From Drosophila persimilis (Eukaryota > Arthropoda > Insecta > Diptera > Drosophilidae): a stretch of DNA of 64,000 bases. Made by a program: the position numbers and the translations under genes. Below are positions 41,077 to 54,378 of the stretch, piece by piece (position 1 is the first letter of the stretch; each line of letters begins with the position of its first letter). The notes below the pieces were generated by a model. It was not told the origin of the DNA. It made no database searches and worked only from the letters and a program-made list of their open reading frames with translations. The DNA lies in contig NW_020825298.1 of NCBI RefSeq assembly GCF_003286085.1, forward strand, positions 7,874,001 to 7,938,000, given 5' to 3'.

Positions 41077-41959
41077 CTGGACAACGCGCGGGCAACTGAG
41101 TGAGTGAGTGCGTCGAGTCGCGATGCCTCGTCGGCTGATTCAACCCGTCGCGAGCTCCCAGCGATAAGAAAATGCCGCCCTATACGAGGGCCCAGCACAA
41201 ATGCCATAAGTATTGCTTACTAAAGCAAAACATTCATCCTCATTGGCAAATATGGGATGAAAAGTTGAAAGATATTCACAATACGAGTATATCAGCTGCC
41301 GGATTACGATCCCAGGAAGATGGGGAACAGAGTGAGTGGGAACAAGTGAACAGAGAGTGGTCTAGAAACGAATTAAATATTAGCTTAATCAACATCCACA
41401 GGCTACATATGTAGCAATACAACTGCTGTTTGTCCCTCGGTTTGTCTTTAGAATTACTTCTGCAGACAAGGTTTTTGTAGCGATCAGTATCCATTCCAGC
41501 GAGAGATTAATATTAATATACAATATGTATGTCCCTTGCCCAACAACAAGCGCTCTTTGATCACTCCCATACATCTATGGGATATACGATATCAAATATA
41601 TATATCACACGCGAGCTTAGACGTATATAAGATATGATAATAAGATAAGAAAATAGCGCTTCGGTTAATCGAAGCTCAGATATGTGCAAGCTTTAACAAC
41701 GGAGATCTAGACACAATAAGATCCACAGATCCAGTTTAAAAGTATACTGGAAATACCCGTATAAAATACATATAATCGTACACTCTGATATACCATGAAG
41801 ATCCGAATTGTTGGAATGAATGGAAAATGGTGTTGAATTTTTAAGGGTATCGTGGCTATCTATCGTTCTTAACTATATTTAGTTTTCTCATAAATCTGTT
41901 GTACTGTCTTCAGCCATTCCTTCCGTGACACGTGCTTTCATTTTCAATATTTTTAAAGT
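41077..41959. other. Spacer between Kz13 and cutlet
   Basis: No supported gene. AT-rich from about 41560, with short TA runs. Confidence 0.6.
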
Positions 41960-41965
41960 TTTAAT
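41960..41965 (-). terminator. cutlet: Candidate cutlet polyadenylation signal
   Basis: Minus-strand ATTAAA about 45 bases after the cutlet stop codon. No AATAAA was found closer on that strand. Confidence 0.4.
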
Positions 41966-42009
41966 AAATAATTTTAAGGCAGGGATTTGTAAATTCCAAG
42001 AGGGATATT

Positions 42010-45000
42010 CTAAAGCAGCTCATGCAGATGAACGTCTTTGCGTACAGCGTTGTTGAAGCCCTCCTTATAGCGATACCAAATTGGGCTCTTCACAATGGCA
42101 TCGGTTTTGGCTAATACACAAAATGATCAATTTAAAAAAAATATATATGCGAAACCACACGGGAAAATGACTTACCTTCATCTATTTGTTTAGCTGTGGA
42201 TGTTTTGTGGGTAATGCGACCGAAAAAGTCTTTAGTGAGCTGAAAAAAAATTAAAATTATAAATATTAGGAATATTTGGGTAGCACAAATAAACTTTATA
42301 TCATATGAAAATTGAATAAAAACAAGCTAAAATATAAACTGTATGGCATTAGAACGAAAGCCAAGAAGCATTCGCAGCATAAAATACCCCACAAAGTCGC
42401 TTTCGTTTAAGATGGGCAATAAATGTTGGTTTGTCGTGATCCCACATTACGACCCCGATGACAATGCCGGTGGAATCCCCTTATGGGTTATTAGCTTTGC
42501 TGGGATTTGCCCAAAGAGGAAAATGTGAGAAAAGGAAGCCTTAAAAGGGGCATAAAGGTGAACCCTCCTTGGGAAATATATGCGAATGGTAGTCTCTTTG
42601 TTAGCGTGGAAAATTTGCAAGTAAATTGCTGCTAAGTAAATGCAAGACATGCAAATCTTGATGGTGCATCCGAATCCTTGGACCCACCTGCTGTTTGGGG
42701 GCACTGCTGCGCACATTTGAAGCGGAAATTGGTTTCGGTTTCAATGTTTGCAAATGATTGGGCAGATGCGAAGTGGCTGCGGTCTTAGCTGCCTGCTTCT
42801 TTGCAGACGCTGCTGCTACTGCCGATGGCTCTCCTTCTTTGGGTGCCGCTCGACGGATGCGTGCCAGGGCCACTTCGCGGGCTAGTAGCTGGCGACCGAA
42901 GTAGGATACAGTGAGGCCAGGAAATCCTATCAAAAACACAGCCGAATAATTAAGAAGAGAAATTTCTTGATGTTGTGTTCATTATTAACCTGGAAATGCG
43001 ATGAGTGCATCGAGATCGGGCTCTGGTTGAAACACATAATGTCCTTCCAGGGACTTGACCTGAACAAATGTCACGCCGAGATCCAGCATAACCTCAATGG
43101 TGTGATTCAAGTCTTGCAGTTCCCTGAAAGAAATAATAGCGTTAAGAAAAAGATCTAAAAGATGGATCCAACAAAGGAGATAGACACTCACTTGGGGGAC
43201 AGCAGCTTCACCGTCACCGAGCGCAATTGCGGCGACAAAATCCTCTTCAGCATGGGCACGGTATCCAGCAGCAGAATCCTGCCATGACCCACACCCACAG
43301 CGGAGGGGGTGACACCTTTGCGCAAGGCCTGAAAGATGTTGCGCTGTGTGGTGCTCTTCTGTGTGAACTGCAAAGAAGGAAATGTGGATTTTGTGGTGGC
43401 TTTGGCTTTGTGTACACAGTGCGAAATCTATGCAGAACTCTCATTAATCTTGTGATTGCATTTGAGGCACATAATGGACAAGAAATTACATGGCTTGATT
43501 GTGTTGATTATGCACTTTCCAATGGTCCTTGCTGGGGATGTTTGCCCCAGCTAATGATGCCTGCATAATACATGAGCCTGCCTCAAAGGAGAGCCTGCTC
43601 GTCACTCGTCTTGCATTCAGCGATGAAAAGAAATAATGTGGCTCGGGGCCATGCAGTCATCATCTTTTTGCATCATCTTACCTCAAAGCCACGCGTGGGA
43701 AATGAAATTTTCGGCCAGGCCAGTGTGGCAAAGAGTAAATGCCAGACGACAAAGCCGTACGGCAAATATGGATAGATACTGTAGTTCTGCTGCCTGCCGA
43801 TCTGCTGCTGCAGTATGTCCGTAAAGCAGAACCAATTCAAGGCCTCACAAACGCCCGTAAAATTTGGATCGGGCATCTTTTGCTGCAGATAGTTCTCGTA
43901 CACGCCTTGAGTGAGTCTACCAGAATGGAATGGGAATGTGATGACACTTTTATAGAGACAGAGAGAAGAGACGTTAATCGAACCTTTCGTAATCCCCACT
44001 GGAATGGACCACATCCATAACATTGCGCACTCGCGTGGCCACGGACATGTTGGTCATTGTAACCAAAGCGGGCTCATCGCCAGTGCCATTAGTGTCCGTC
44101 TGCAGTTGTTTCTTGGGACGTTGTATCTGAAAATATTCTATGTAAAATCACGCTGAAAGGCATTGAAATGAAAAAAATTACTCTGAAAATGGAGTCCCAC
44201 ACAGTGAAAAGACCCTGATGCCGATCCTTCTGTCCCAGGTTGTTGTTCAGCACATCCTGTAGCGTCAGACTCTGCTTTTGGGCACTAAAATGGGTATTGA
44301 TTTAGATAAAATGGGACTGAAAATAATGTTCGGGTGGCCTACTTGAAGAACTGCATGGAGGAGATGCAGCTGCGGACATCATTGCCCGACTTTTCAGCGA
44401 GCGTAATCAGTGATCCGAAGTCGGTTTTTAGCTGCTCTTTCTGGGCAATCTTGCCCAACCTGTAAAGAGATCATCACCATCATCGATCGAAGAATAAGCT
44501 AATAAGCTTCTTACCGCTCGGCGAGACGGGCTGCATCAATGGGCGGGAAGGTGACCACAAAGGCTATCTGGCGGAGTGGTCGCAGGGCTGGATCGTAAAT
44601 ATCATTGCATATGCAGATAATGGGTCGTCGCAGGACATTGTGCTCCGATTTGGCCCCCTTGGCTTTCGCCTTGCTGTGGACATCATCGTTGACGAATTTG
44701 ACCAGATATTCAATGGATTGACGCGGAGCACCATCGATTTCATCTGAAGGCAAAGGGGAAATGTTATGTAAAGTAAACATTGAAGGCACAATAAGGTTCG
44801 TACTCACCCAGAACTATGCAATTGGGTCGCTTGTCTGCATTGAGAACTGAGGACATTTGTGTGCCGTTCTCCAGGGCCAGTTTGAAAGCCTCTGGACTGC
44901 GATCGTCGGAGGCGTTGATCTCCCGCACATTGTAGCCGGCATGCCGGGCAATGGTGTGGGCCAGCGTGGTCTTGCCCAGACCGGGGGGACCACAGAGCAA

Positions 45001-46323
45001 GGCCACCTTTTGCATGGGTCGTCCCATGGCATCCACATTCGTGTTGAGCGCCTGACGAGCCTTGCGCTGCCGCCAGCCGCCATTGGATTCGAATTTTCCC
45101 GTGCGCTTGTTGAAGCTATTTAGCTGGGTATTGGCCCCGCCTCCACCACCACCACCTGTTGGTCCTCCGCCTGTGACTGCCTCCTGTTCCTGTTTGCTGT
45201 GAAAGGGTTTCCCGAAGACAACCTTGTCCCACATCTTCAGCCAGTAGAGGAGACTCCTATTGGTCATTTCATCCGAGAGCAAGTCAATGTATTTCCTTGG
45301 CTTGTACTTGTCCACCCAGAGGCGTCCCGTTTCCGGGACTGCAGTCGAAGGAGCAGCTATCGCTGGCTGTGTGTCAGGAGCCAGTCGACGAAGAACCTAA
45401 GGAAGGGACTGGTTATATCATTGATCTCCCAATGGAATCATCCAACTCACCAGCTCGTTGGCCTCCTGCCAGACTTTTTCTTTGGCGTCGCCCAGCAGAC
45501 TGCCCACAACTGCGCCCCGAGCGCTGATCAAGTCCAGCTGCCGCTTCTCGTACTCTTCCGAGTGGAAACGCACGTAGATGCGCTCTAGATCGCTGCGTTG
45601 TATGGGCAGAAACGGCCAGTTGGGTATCTCGTACGAAAGATTCTTTCTTTGGAAATCGAGCAAGGCCTTCAGACGACTGACATCATCCTTGCGGATGGTC
45701 TTGGTCGACTCCTGCTTCTTGCGGCGCAGCTCCACGATCCTCTGAATGGCCTCGTTGTCACGCTGCTCCTCGGTACGTGCCTTTTTCACCAGCGGATCTT
45801 CGTAGGTTTCATGGAAGAGATCATCAATGTCGCCAAAGAGATCCCGCTCCAGACGCCGCTTGTTCACGCCACGCGTGCCCAGCTCCTGCAACTGCTGGGC
45901 GGCCGCATTGAGCAGAGGCACTGCCTCCGTTTCTTTGAATCCGTTGCTGGTCGGCAGAGTTGCATCCATTTCCTGTATGGCCGGCATGCGTTGAAATGGC
46001 GTGGAGCAGCCGCGTCCCATCGGCGGCCCTTTCGGCGTGCCAAAGAGTCGCCTATTCACTGGTCCACCCCCCGCACCTCCGCCTCCATCATCGTTCTCTA
46101 TTTGAGTGGCCCCAAAGGTAATCTGCGACAGCTGCGGAGAGCAAAGGGTGGAGTTTTCAAAGCGCGAGACATCTTTGACTGCTTTCGTTTGCTTGGCCGC
46201 CGCTTGCCGGGACGTGCTCGGCCCGTCGTACGCATCGTACTCGTGCGGCACATCCTCCAGCAACTCCAACTCATCCTGGTACTGCAGCTCAAACTCCTCG
46301 TCTTCATCGGGATACTGATTCAT
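42010..46323 (-). CDS. cutlet: cutlet: Ctf18, large subunit of the alternative clamp loader
   Basis: Nuclear AAA+ ATPase. With the small RFC subunits, Ctf18 loads PCNA onto DNA and supports replication and sister-chromatid cohesion. Twelve exons: 46323-45451, 45396-44808, 44743-44515, 44459-44343, 44284-44182, 44126-43984, 43916-43682, 43367-43192, 43123-42990, 42926-42688, 42239-42176, 42110-42010. They total 3003 bases, 1000 residues, and all phases agree. Start MNQYPDEDEEFEL; an in-frame ATG four codons upstream is less likely. The acidic N-terminal third is followed by RLWVDKYKPRKY, the RFC-type entry motif. Walker A GPPGLGKTT is at residues 427-435 and Walker B starts DEID at 488. The C-terminus (SPIWYRYKEGFNNAVRKD, HLHELL) matches the region that binds Dcc1-Ctf8 in homologues. 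Two donors are weak: GTTCGA after exon 6 and GTAGGC after exon 4. Confidence 0.94.
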
Positions 46324-47345
46324 TCTTTGGCACAAATCGCAAAATTATTTCGCAAAAATTCCAAAACAAGAGATTCCCGCCAAAACAAAATAAGTGAACA
46401 GCTGTTGCACGCCCCAGGGCTGGACAAGAGTTACCTATCACCGCCGCTGTCAAGGTGTATTGAAAAAAGGTGAGGCATAAATGTATATATGTAGATGTAG
46501 CATCTCGAGGATTGGCATACAACCAAAGACTATACAATAGTACAATACAGTAGTAGTATACAATATTTTATAGTCTTTGATACAACATTGTGGAATGGAA
46601 TTTGGTGTCGCGTGATTTGCCCTCCCACACATTAACCCCTTAAGGGCCAATGGGTGTTTAAGTACCCGTTTAAGACCCGTTTACTAGTGGCCACTAATGG
46701 GTTAATACACACATTTTTACTTTTTAGATTCCTCGATAGCTCATGTTGTCGCAGCAACGGTCACACTGCTCTTTTCTCTCCCTTTATCGCCCTCACCCAC
46801 ACACACACAATCAAGCGACCCCAATTTAATCGTTGCAAAAATAATGCAATTCACAGTTTATAGTCTATTAACTGGTCGCATTCGCGACAGCGCTAAAATC
46901 GCGCAAATAATTTCGTTATAATCCGATTGTCATAATTTGTGTGCCACGCATATCCATCATCAGCAAACCATCAGTATCATCAGTTCCACCCTCGACCAAG
47001 AGTATATAATACCATGATGACTGCCTAGCTGGAGGAGCAGAACAGCTGTTCGTGAGTAAAACGCAAACATCGGTAAATTCTGCCACATTATACACATTAT
47101 CATATTTCTTTTGATGCAGTTTCGCACACACACACACACACACAGCGCCGCACGCGCCGCACACCCAACTAAGCGAAAAGGAAAAAGATTTGAGAGTGCA
47201 GGAGGAAACCCTAAAAAGACCTTAGAGCATTTCGTGAATTTGTGGGGCAAAGGGTGAGTGGAGGTCCCAAGTAAAGCACAATACATTTTACGTCATTCAC
47301 TGATAAGGTCATTCGACAGCAAACAGTAAATAGCAAGCCATTAGA
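46324..47345. promoter_or_regulatory. Shared 1 kb divergent promoter region of cutlet and the GPCPD1-type gene
   Basis: Contains elements known from TATA-less Drosophila housekeeping promoters: AACAGCTGTT E-boxes at 46397-46406 (near the cutlet start) and 47041-47050, and a CGGTCACACTG match to core Motif 1 at 46758-46768, oriented plus. AC repeats lie near 46797 and 47126. No gene of its own was seen. The 5' UTR of the plus-strand gene may be spliced here, with a GTGAGT after the second E-box. Confidence 0.5.
46758..46768 (+). promoter_or_regulatory. Core promoter Motif 1 match
   Basis: CGGTCACACTG fits the YGGTCACACTR consensus found at transcription starts of many Drosophila housekeeping genes. 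Orientation suggests it serves the plus-strand phosphodiesterase gene. Confidence 0.5.
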
Positions 47346-49693
47346 ATGCACAATTGGCTGGCATCACATGACGGCGAGGACGATGCCATGGCCGCGCCCT
47401 CGACGTGCCCCCCGGGAACGGGAGCGGGAGCAGGAACGGAGCATGGGAGTCGTCGGATCTTTGGCGACATAACCACAAATCGGCTGTGGACCTTCCGGGT
47501 CCTGATGCACGAGGATCTCGGGGCCAGCGAGCATCTGGCCGTTGTGGGCAACTGTGAGGCACTGGGCAACTGGCAGCCGTCGGATGCGGCACGTATGACG
47601 CAGGAGGAGAATGTGTGGAGCGTGGAGGTGTACATACCGCGTCACTGTGCCACGGAATACCGATACATGGTGTGTGCCGTGGAACCCAGCAGCGAGCAGC
47701 CGCTGGTGAGGCGCTGGGAAACACAGTTTCAGGTGGGAATCTGTTGATCTGTTTTCGTGGAATGCCTACTACAATGAATGAACCCATTGCAGGCCAGAGC
47801 CATTGAAGAGCTGGATGAGCAGCCGCCGGAGGAGCAGATGGATATCTTCGGCTCCGTCAACGGCCAGGAGAAGGTAGACCGGGGCTGGCTCACCAGGGAA
47901 TCAATCGTTCAGCTCAAGTTCTTCTACGCACCGTTCACCTTCAAGCAACGCATGAAGCGACGCCATGTCCAGGTGAAGGTGACGCCCATGAATTTACGTA
48001 TACCCAGTGCTGGATTCGAGACGTCGAGTGTCGCGGGTCCGATGTCGCCGCCGGAAGATTCCCTCTCCAACGACACGCACGACACCAGGGAGAATGGCGG
48101 GGACTCGTCCACGGCCTTTGCGTTCAGCGAGGTGGTCACGTTGAGTGCCGATGAGTGCGAGATTCGTGCCCAGGAGCAGTTCGGCACTGCCTGTGGACCC
48201 AGCGACCTGGTCATCTTCCACATAACCGTGGGAGATCTTGAGAACACGGCCTATCTGATCGATCTGTACACGTACAGCTCGCGGGTGGCCAAGGAGGATG
48301 GTCCGCCGCACCACTTGGGCTACCACTATGTGCTGCCCAATCTGTTCAAGCGCTCTGAGGGCAACCTGGAGATACCCATCACTTGTGCCAAGGGCCACCG
48401 ACCGCTGGGCATGATGCGGCTGGGCTACCTTATCGTGCGTCCCTCGGCGCTGAGCGCCCACATGGACATGAGCGTCAGCTATGCCCGCTACTGGAACAAC
48501 AAGTGGACGGGCCTGGATGTGGGCCATCGCGGCTCTGGCACCAGCTTCAAGGCCAAGGACGCTGTGATCCGAGAGAACACAATTACCTCACTGAAGAACG
48601 CCGCCGAGCACGGGGCTGATATGGTCGAGTTCGATGTACAGCTCAGCAAGGATCTGGTGCCAGTTGTCTATCATGATTTCATGATTTATGTCTCGCTCAA
48701 GTCCAAGTGTAGCATGCAGGAGCACGACTTCCTGTCCCTGCCCATGCGGGAGCTGACACTCGAGCAGCTGAAGAAGCTCAAGGTGTACCACACCGCCGAG
48801 GGCTTGTCGCGGGAGACGCGCTCCTTTCACAACGACGACAATCTCGAGCACCAGCCCTTCCCACAGCTCTCCGATGTGCTAGACGCCCTCGATATCCATG
48901 TGGGCTTTAACATTGAGATCAAGTGGTCGCAACGCCTGCAGGACGGACGCATGGAGGAGGAGTTTGAGCATGTGGTTGACAGGAATCTCTATATCGATTG
49001 CATTTTGGATGTTGTCCTGCGCAAGGCCGGCAGTCGCCGGATTGTCCTCAGCTGCTTTGATCCCGATATCTGCACGATGCTGCGCTTCAAACAGAATCGG
49101 TACCCAGTAATGTTTTTGACTCTCGGCAGGACCACCAAGTACGAACAGTATATGGATCCGCGCGGTAACTCCATGGAGCTGGCCGTCTGGCATGCGGTGG
49201 CCATGCAGCTGCTCGGGATTGTCGCCCATACGGAGGACTTGCTGCGTGATCCCAGTCAGGTAATAAAATGACACCACTCTCTGGAACAGAAATGCTGGGA
49301 GACTGGGACACACAGACATGTTTCGAAATCATTCACCTGCGGACTTTTAGGTGAATCTCGCCAAGGAGCGCGGCCTGGTGCTCTTTTGCTGGGGCGATGA
49401 CAATAACTCCCAGGATACCATCAAGCTGCTTAAGGGACTGGGCCTGCATGCCATCATCTATGACAAAATGGATGTCCTCACCACCAAGGAGGTGAAGGTG
49501 AGTCTCTGCCTTCTCTATGCACTGCCTGTTACACCCAAGCCCTAATCACTAATGGCTCTTCTTCGCCTTGCAGCAAAGTGTGTTTCACCTCCAGGCCAAG
49601 GACAGCCAAAAGGAAATGCTCAAACTGCAAGCCCTGGAAATGGGGCACGTGTGGCACACCTCCGCCAATGGCAGCGAGGAACAGCAGGCCTAG
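47346..49693 (+). CDS. CG2818: GPCPD1-type glycerophosphocholine phosphodiesterase (CBM20 + GDPD)
   Basis: Predicted cytosolic enzyme that splits glycerophosphocholine into glycerol-3-phosphate and choline, the reaction known for GPCPD1. Exons 47346-47732, 47793-49259, 49351-49497 and 49574-49693, all phase 0; 706 residues. Residues about 36-128 form a CBM20 starch-binding-like domain (LWTFRVLMHEDLG, VGNCEALGNW, EYRYMVCAVE). The catalytic GDPD domain follows: HRG at 374-376, REN, E408 and D410 in VEFDVQ, H423 in VYHDF, later NIEIKW. All key acid and histidine positions are present, so it should be active. The start ATG follows stops in frame and opens directly into the domain. The symbol is from remembered synteny with D. 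melanogaster (between cutlet and Shaw); the family call is firmer than the symbol. Confidence 0.93.
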
Positions 49694-50940
49694 TGGGGAG
49701 GGGAGAGCTCTCAACACCATTATTTTATACTCATCTATATAGATATATCTATGCCTGTGAGCCCTCCACACTTTCGTTGGAGCTCCAGCTTCTGCTCTGT
49801 CCGCTCTCTAGCATCTCTTGAAATCGCAAGCATCCAAGTATCGTTTCATTTAGCCAATTGCATTTGTTTTTTATATATAAATAGTTGAATTTGAAGGCTG
49901 CCTAACCAAATATTTCAATCGGTCATTCTACTAATAATTTGGTTTATTTGTTTGCCATTGTCTAAGCCGCGCTCTCTGTACTTCAGTTTTTACGTTCCCA
50001 CAGAAAAGAAACTCTTAAATATATTTTACATATTTCAATATAAAGTTGAAGGTGTTTTCATTGGATTTGTGGTGCATATTTGGCTGTTGCTTACAAGTAA
50101 AGTTCATAGTTTTTTCCCCATAATTTTGGTTTATTTTCTTTTTAGTTATTTCAATGAAATTCGAATATTTTTCGATTCTTTTTTGGTTTCAAATTTAATT
50201 TGTTGTATTTTTTTACTCCGATAAATGATTGCAATAAAGTTGAGAAGCATTTCACTCAAAATTTCACAAAATTAAACGATTCACGGTTTTGATTCGGATC
50301 AGAAATATTCTTTCATATAACGAAGTAATATCTAAATGGGAGGAAAACGCTTCCCAATTGACAATTTTACACGATTTTTACTTAAATTCTACAAATGGCC
50401 AATGATAGTCCGAGAGATTTAGTTTAATTCTTCCTCAACGATCGTACAGATAACAATATTAGATGTTTTTTCCCGTCGCAATTCGAAAAGATGTTAAGAA
50501 AATTAAAATTAAAAGTAAAATTTGTATAAGTACAAATTTTGTATAACTATCCAAACATTTTATGATTATGAGGGGAAACATTGGGAATCGAGAATATCTA
50601 AAGCTATATTTTTCTATAAAAAAAAATGTAAAAAACCATAAAAGATATAGATTGATTCGAATTTACATATTCCAAGAGCTTCGTAGTCCCAAGTGAAAAT
50701 GATACGTACAAAATTCGTATCTGAATATAAGAAAGATATTACAAGTGAAATAAATTAAAGATAAATTTTAAAATAATTTCATATATTCAAAAACGCTTCG
50801 TTTATTACATGACGCATACGCAGTGTTGCACTTTGGCGCCACATTCGAGCAAAATGACAGGGCAAAAGGAAACCCGAAAAGAGGGACCAGTGCGCATGCC
50901 TCCGATTTACTTCGGTTTGCCTCCAGAGCGGAATGTACGT
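49694..50940. other. 3' UTR of the phosphodiesterase gene and AT-rich spacer
   Basis: The best polyadenylation signal is AATAAA at 50232-50237. Beyond that the sequence is AT-rich with no gene recognised. Confidence 0.55.
50232..50237 (+). terminator. CG2818: Candidate polyadenylation signal of the phosphodiesterase gene
   Basis: AATAAA 540 bases after the stop codon. Earlier weak variants exist, so the true end could be closer. Confidence 0.45.
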
Positions 50941-51049
50941 AAAGAAGCACAACATCAACATCCCTCCAGCGCCAGAGCACTCGTACCGTGTATGGTGTAC
51001 CGTGTACCGCGCACCCGTGTACTGTGGTACTGTGGTACAGAGCGTGAAA

Positions 51050-51444
51050 ATTCCATCAGTGTGTTGTTTCGGTTTCCTTTTCAGTTTGTAAAATCGCATC
51101 GAACGGCACGGCTCGGGACGCGCGCGCAGTGATCGGCATCGGCATCGGCATCGGCAATAGAGAAACAGAGTGGTGTGTCGGAAACGGTAGTGAGAACCGA
51201 GTCGAGTCCCCAATAGAAAGCCCCTGTACCCGAAGAAGTAGGAGTCCGACACGGGCGGGGAGCGTGTGTATAGTGTAGTGTAGTAGTGTAATTCTCTCAC
51301 CTAATTTTTAGTTGTTGTTCCCATTTTTCGAACAAAGTCCTGACTTGGTTTCGGAACGAAGATATATATTAGAGGATATACCAGCAGAGCGGAGTTATGT
51401 TTTGCGGCAGAGCGCATCGAGGAGGTCCAGGCCCCAGCGAATAG
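51050..51444 (+). other. Shaw: Probable non-coding first exon of Shaw
   Basis: A GC-richer island with an ATCGGC repeat at 51132-51155 ends in AATAG followed by a good donor GTGAGA at 51445. The next downstream coding exon is Shaw, so this is most likely its 5' UTR exon. The exon start is a guess, and no TATA box was identified. Confidence 0.4.
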
Positions 51445-54378
51445 GTGAGAGATGGCGCGGGATGATGATGGGGGTTTGGTTTTGATGGATGATTGTCAAT
51501 CGGTAGGTCGCTCGTTCGCTCGTTGTATGGTCTAACGGTACAGCTATGGCCTCTATCCTTGTGTGTGTTTTTGTGTGTGTGTATGTATATCAGAGGAGGG
51601 AATGGGGGAAAATGACACTGTCTCTGCCTCTGTCAATTTTAAAGTCAATGCTGGAAAACAATAAGGAAGTTTGTGATACACCGAAAAACGGAAAAATCGA
51701 TGCGTGCGCCTGCCTGCCTTTGCCTCGGCGACACACACGTGTAAAGGCGTTTTGCATGGAGTAACTGTGTGTGTTTTTGAGTGCCTGTATGTGTGTGAGT
51801 GTTCTCTGTGTGTGTGTATACGTCATGTACACGCCAAAGTTAACGGAGACTTCATGCCACAACAAAACAGAGGAGCAGCAGCAGCAGTGTTACAGTACAC
51901 GCCACTTACAAAACACTCTCCTGACCTACTGTGGACTCCGTGCCACCCCCATTTGCCCATTCGCCCACTCCCAGACCCCATTACAAGCTCCCACCGCACC
52001 AAAAAAAAAAAAAAAAAAACAAAAATGAACGATCCAAAAGCGGAGCAGTTAAGCCCAATCCCCCCTTGGTGCCACCTTCTAACTACTTTACTTGCGTGCC
52101 ACACACAGGATGTTTGGGAAAAGGAAATTTTGGTATAAAAAAAAGAACACCTCATTTTAAATACTTCGTACGCGTACTTCTTGCCTCCGGAGGCAATTTA
52201 CTACGATATACTACGATATTCTAGGAGCTTTGAAGTTCTCTATGCTCATTAAAAGTGAATAAATAATGAGGGCCTGTGGCCAAAAATAAGCACAGACAAA
52301 CCATATATCATATGGGGGGTATACCGATCGAAATGAGTTTTATGAATATGAATCGAGTGTTTTGCAGTATGAGTATTTAGCATTTAAGGCAGAGACCGGA
52401 CCCCAGACCCTCACGGATGGAAAAGTCTTGCCCTCAGCGTGTGTTTGTTTTGTTTATAAAGCCTCCATGATGATGATTTCTTTTTGGATTGTGGTTTTCA
52501 TGGCGTTGATTCTCGGTCGAATCTCGAGAGTTGAGTTTCGGGGCAGCAGCCGGCAGTTGCAAGTAAACATCGAAATGGACAAACGAAAGGCAGGCGGGCT
52601 GTAAAACACAGCAGCAGCGCCCCCAAACAGACAGACAGACAGACAGGGACAGGCAGACATTCAGACATTCGGACAGACATAGACAGGGGCACCACACACA
52701 GATACTCACACGGACACGGACTCGACACTCTGTTGCTCACTTGTAGGCGTTTCGCGATGAGTGTGTATTGGTGGCACCGTGTGAGTGGTGTAAACAATGC
52801 AGCGCCAAAACTAAATATTGTTTAAGAACAAATATTTGCTTTTTCTGCAAATCACGAAGGCGATTTCAGGCTTTATTTTTGTTCGTTGTATTATACTATT
52901 TTTTTGTTTTTTTGTTTGGGTACCACTCTCCGAAGAATACTTAAATCCAAATCCAAAAAACTGATGACGCTATCGTTGACTGGTTCTATATTTAGTCCGA
53001 TCTAGAAACAGGGATCGGAAACATTTGTGGGATGCGCTTCACGAGCTGCTAATGGGTCATTTCAATTGAATCGAAGCGAATATTATAGCCCCATTTTCGA
53101 CATACGAATGTATGTATTTGTACATATAAATTGCAGTTGTTCTGGAGCTCGATTTGTTGATTTTAAATATTTATGCGGCGTAGAATGAGTATTTCCCACA
53201 CACACTGAATCATCGGATCGGGAGGATGTGCAGGGAAACATCAAACATCAATGCTGCTGTTTATTCGGGGAATAAAAAGTTATATATAATTATGATCACT
53301 GCTTATTTCGTTAACCTTAGAAATACTCGAAAACTAAGTGTATACTCGAATATTCCATTGGATCATCAAGTGAATGATAGGAAGCATCTATCAATGCTAT
53401 TGATTCGTAGAATGATGAGTCCAGGGAACTTCCCCCGGATCCATTCCGCATTCGACTTCGATATTAATGCAGCGTATAAATATCGGATGATATTGTGTAG
53501 GATTCTAACAAATCTCCAACGCGCGATTCATTAAGATAATACCCCATCAATACTTATTTTCTCGATTTGTTGATCCTAAATGATCTTCTAAAAACAATCG
53601 AAAGTCAAGTGAATCATTGGTAAAATATGGAAAGGGGAAACACCTATCAGCACTGTCGGATTTAATTCACACACAATTAATTCATATTTTAGTCGTAGAA
53701 ACTACTCGAAACACACAGGGTGTAAGTCATCAATCAATGCTTACAATTTTAGGAATTAGAGGGCTTACCTTTCATTTATAACTTCCTATAAATGGATCAC
53801 TTTCGATATTCAATCTTGGATATCATAAACAATGTTTGGATTCCAGCCATAAATTGAATGTTGAGTGTGAAAGTTGGGCACTCACCTGAAGAGATATAAA
53901 ATATGAATGTCTTAATGATTTGTATATACCAAATATTGATTTAGCATCCATGATTTGTGTGCCTAACATTTGGCTGCGAGGGCAAGTGATAATTGATGGG
54001 TGAAATATGCTCTCTTTTTTTTGTATTTTGGGGGAATCGGGAATTTTTATTCAATATTTATTGGATTGCTTAGAAACGGTTGGTTGGAATGATTGAATTG
54101 GAAATATTTATGCCTCTTTAAAGCAAAATAATATAAATAAAAGTATGGAAAAATGATTGCAACACAAATATTATATTCATGGAAAGTTTTTACGAATAAA
54201 TCAATAAATAAAAATAAGATGGGAATGTGTTTGCTGTGTGTTCTTTCACTCGTCAAAACACTTTGAATATAATCCATCAAGAGCATTGAATGACTTGCCA
54301 TGAACTACATATTTAATCCCCAAATGAATACAGAAAACACTCATGAATACTGTAACATTTTCCCTCCTTTTCTCCCAG
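51445..54378 (+). other. Shaw: Probable Shaw 5' UTR intron
   Basis: Runs from the donor at 51445 to the strong acceptor CCTTTTCTCCCAG ending at 54378. Contains TG runs near 51560 and 51790, an A19 tract at 52001-52019 and a GACA repeat near 52628-52645. No gene seen within it. Confidence 0.4.
52001..52019. repeat. A19 homopolymer
   Basis: Nineteen consecutive A bases after a C-rich stretch. It could be a retroposed poly-A tail, but no target-site duplication was recognised. Confidence 0.9.

Noticed and set aside
45598..46473. 291-codon plus-strand open frame
   Set aside because: It lies antisense to the first cutlet exon, mirrors its codon boundaries and has no recognisable domain; cutlet is firmly supported on the other strand.
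47994..48527. 177-codon minus-strand open frame
   Set aside because: Antisense shadow of the GC-rich main exon of the phosphodiesterase gene.
52001..52019. Retroposon insertion suggested by the A19 tract
   Set aside because: No reverse-transcriptase frame, no target-site duplication and no element body could be recognised upstream.
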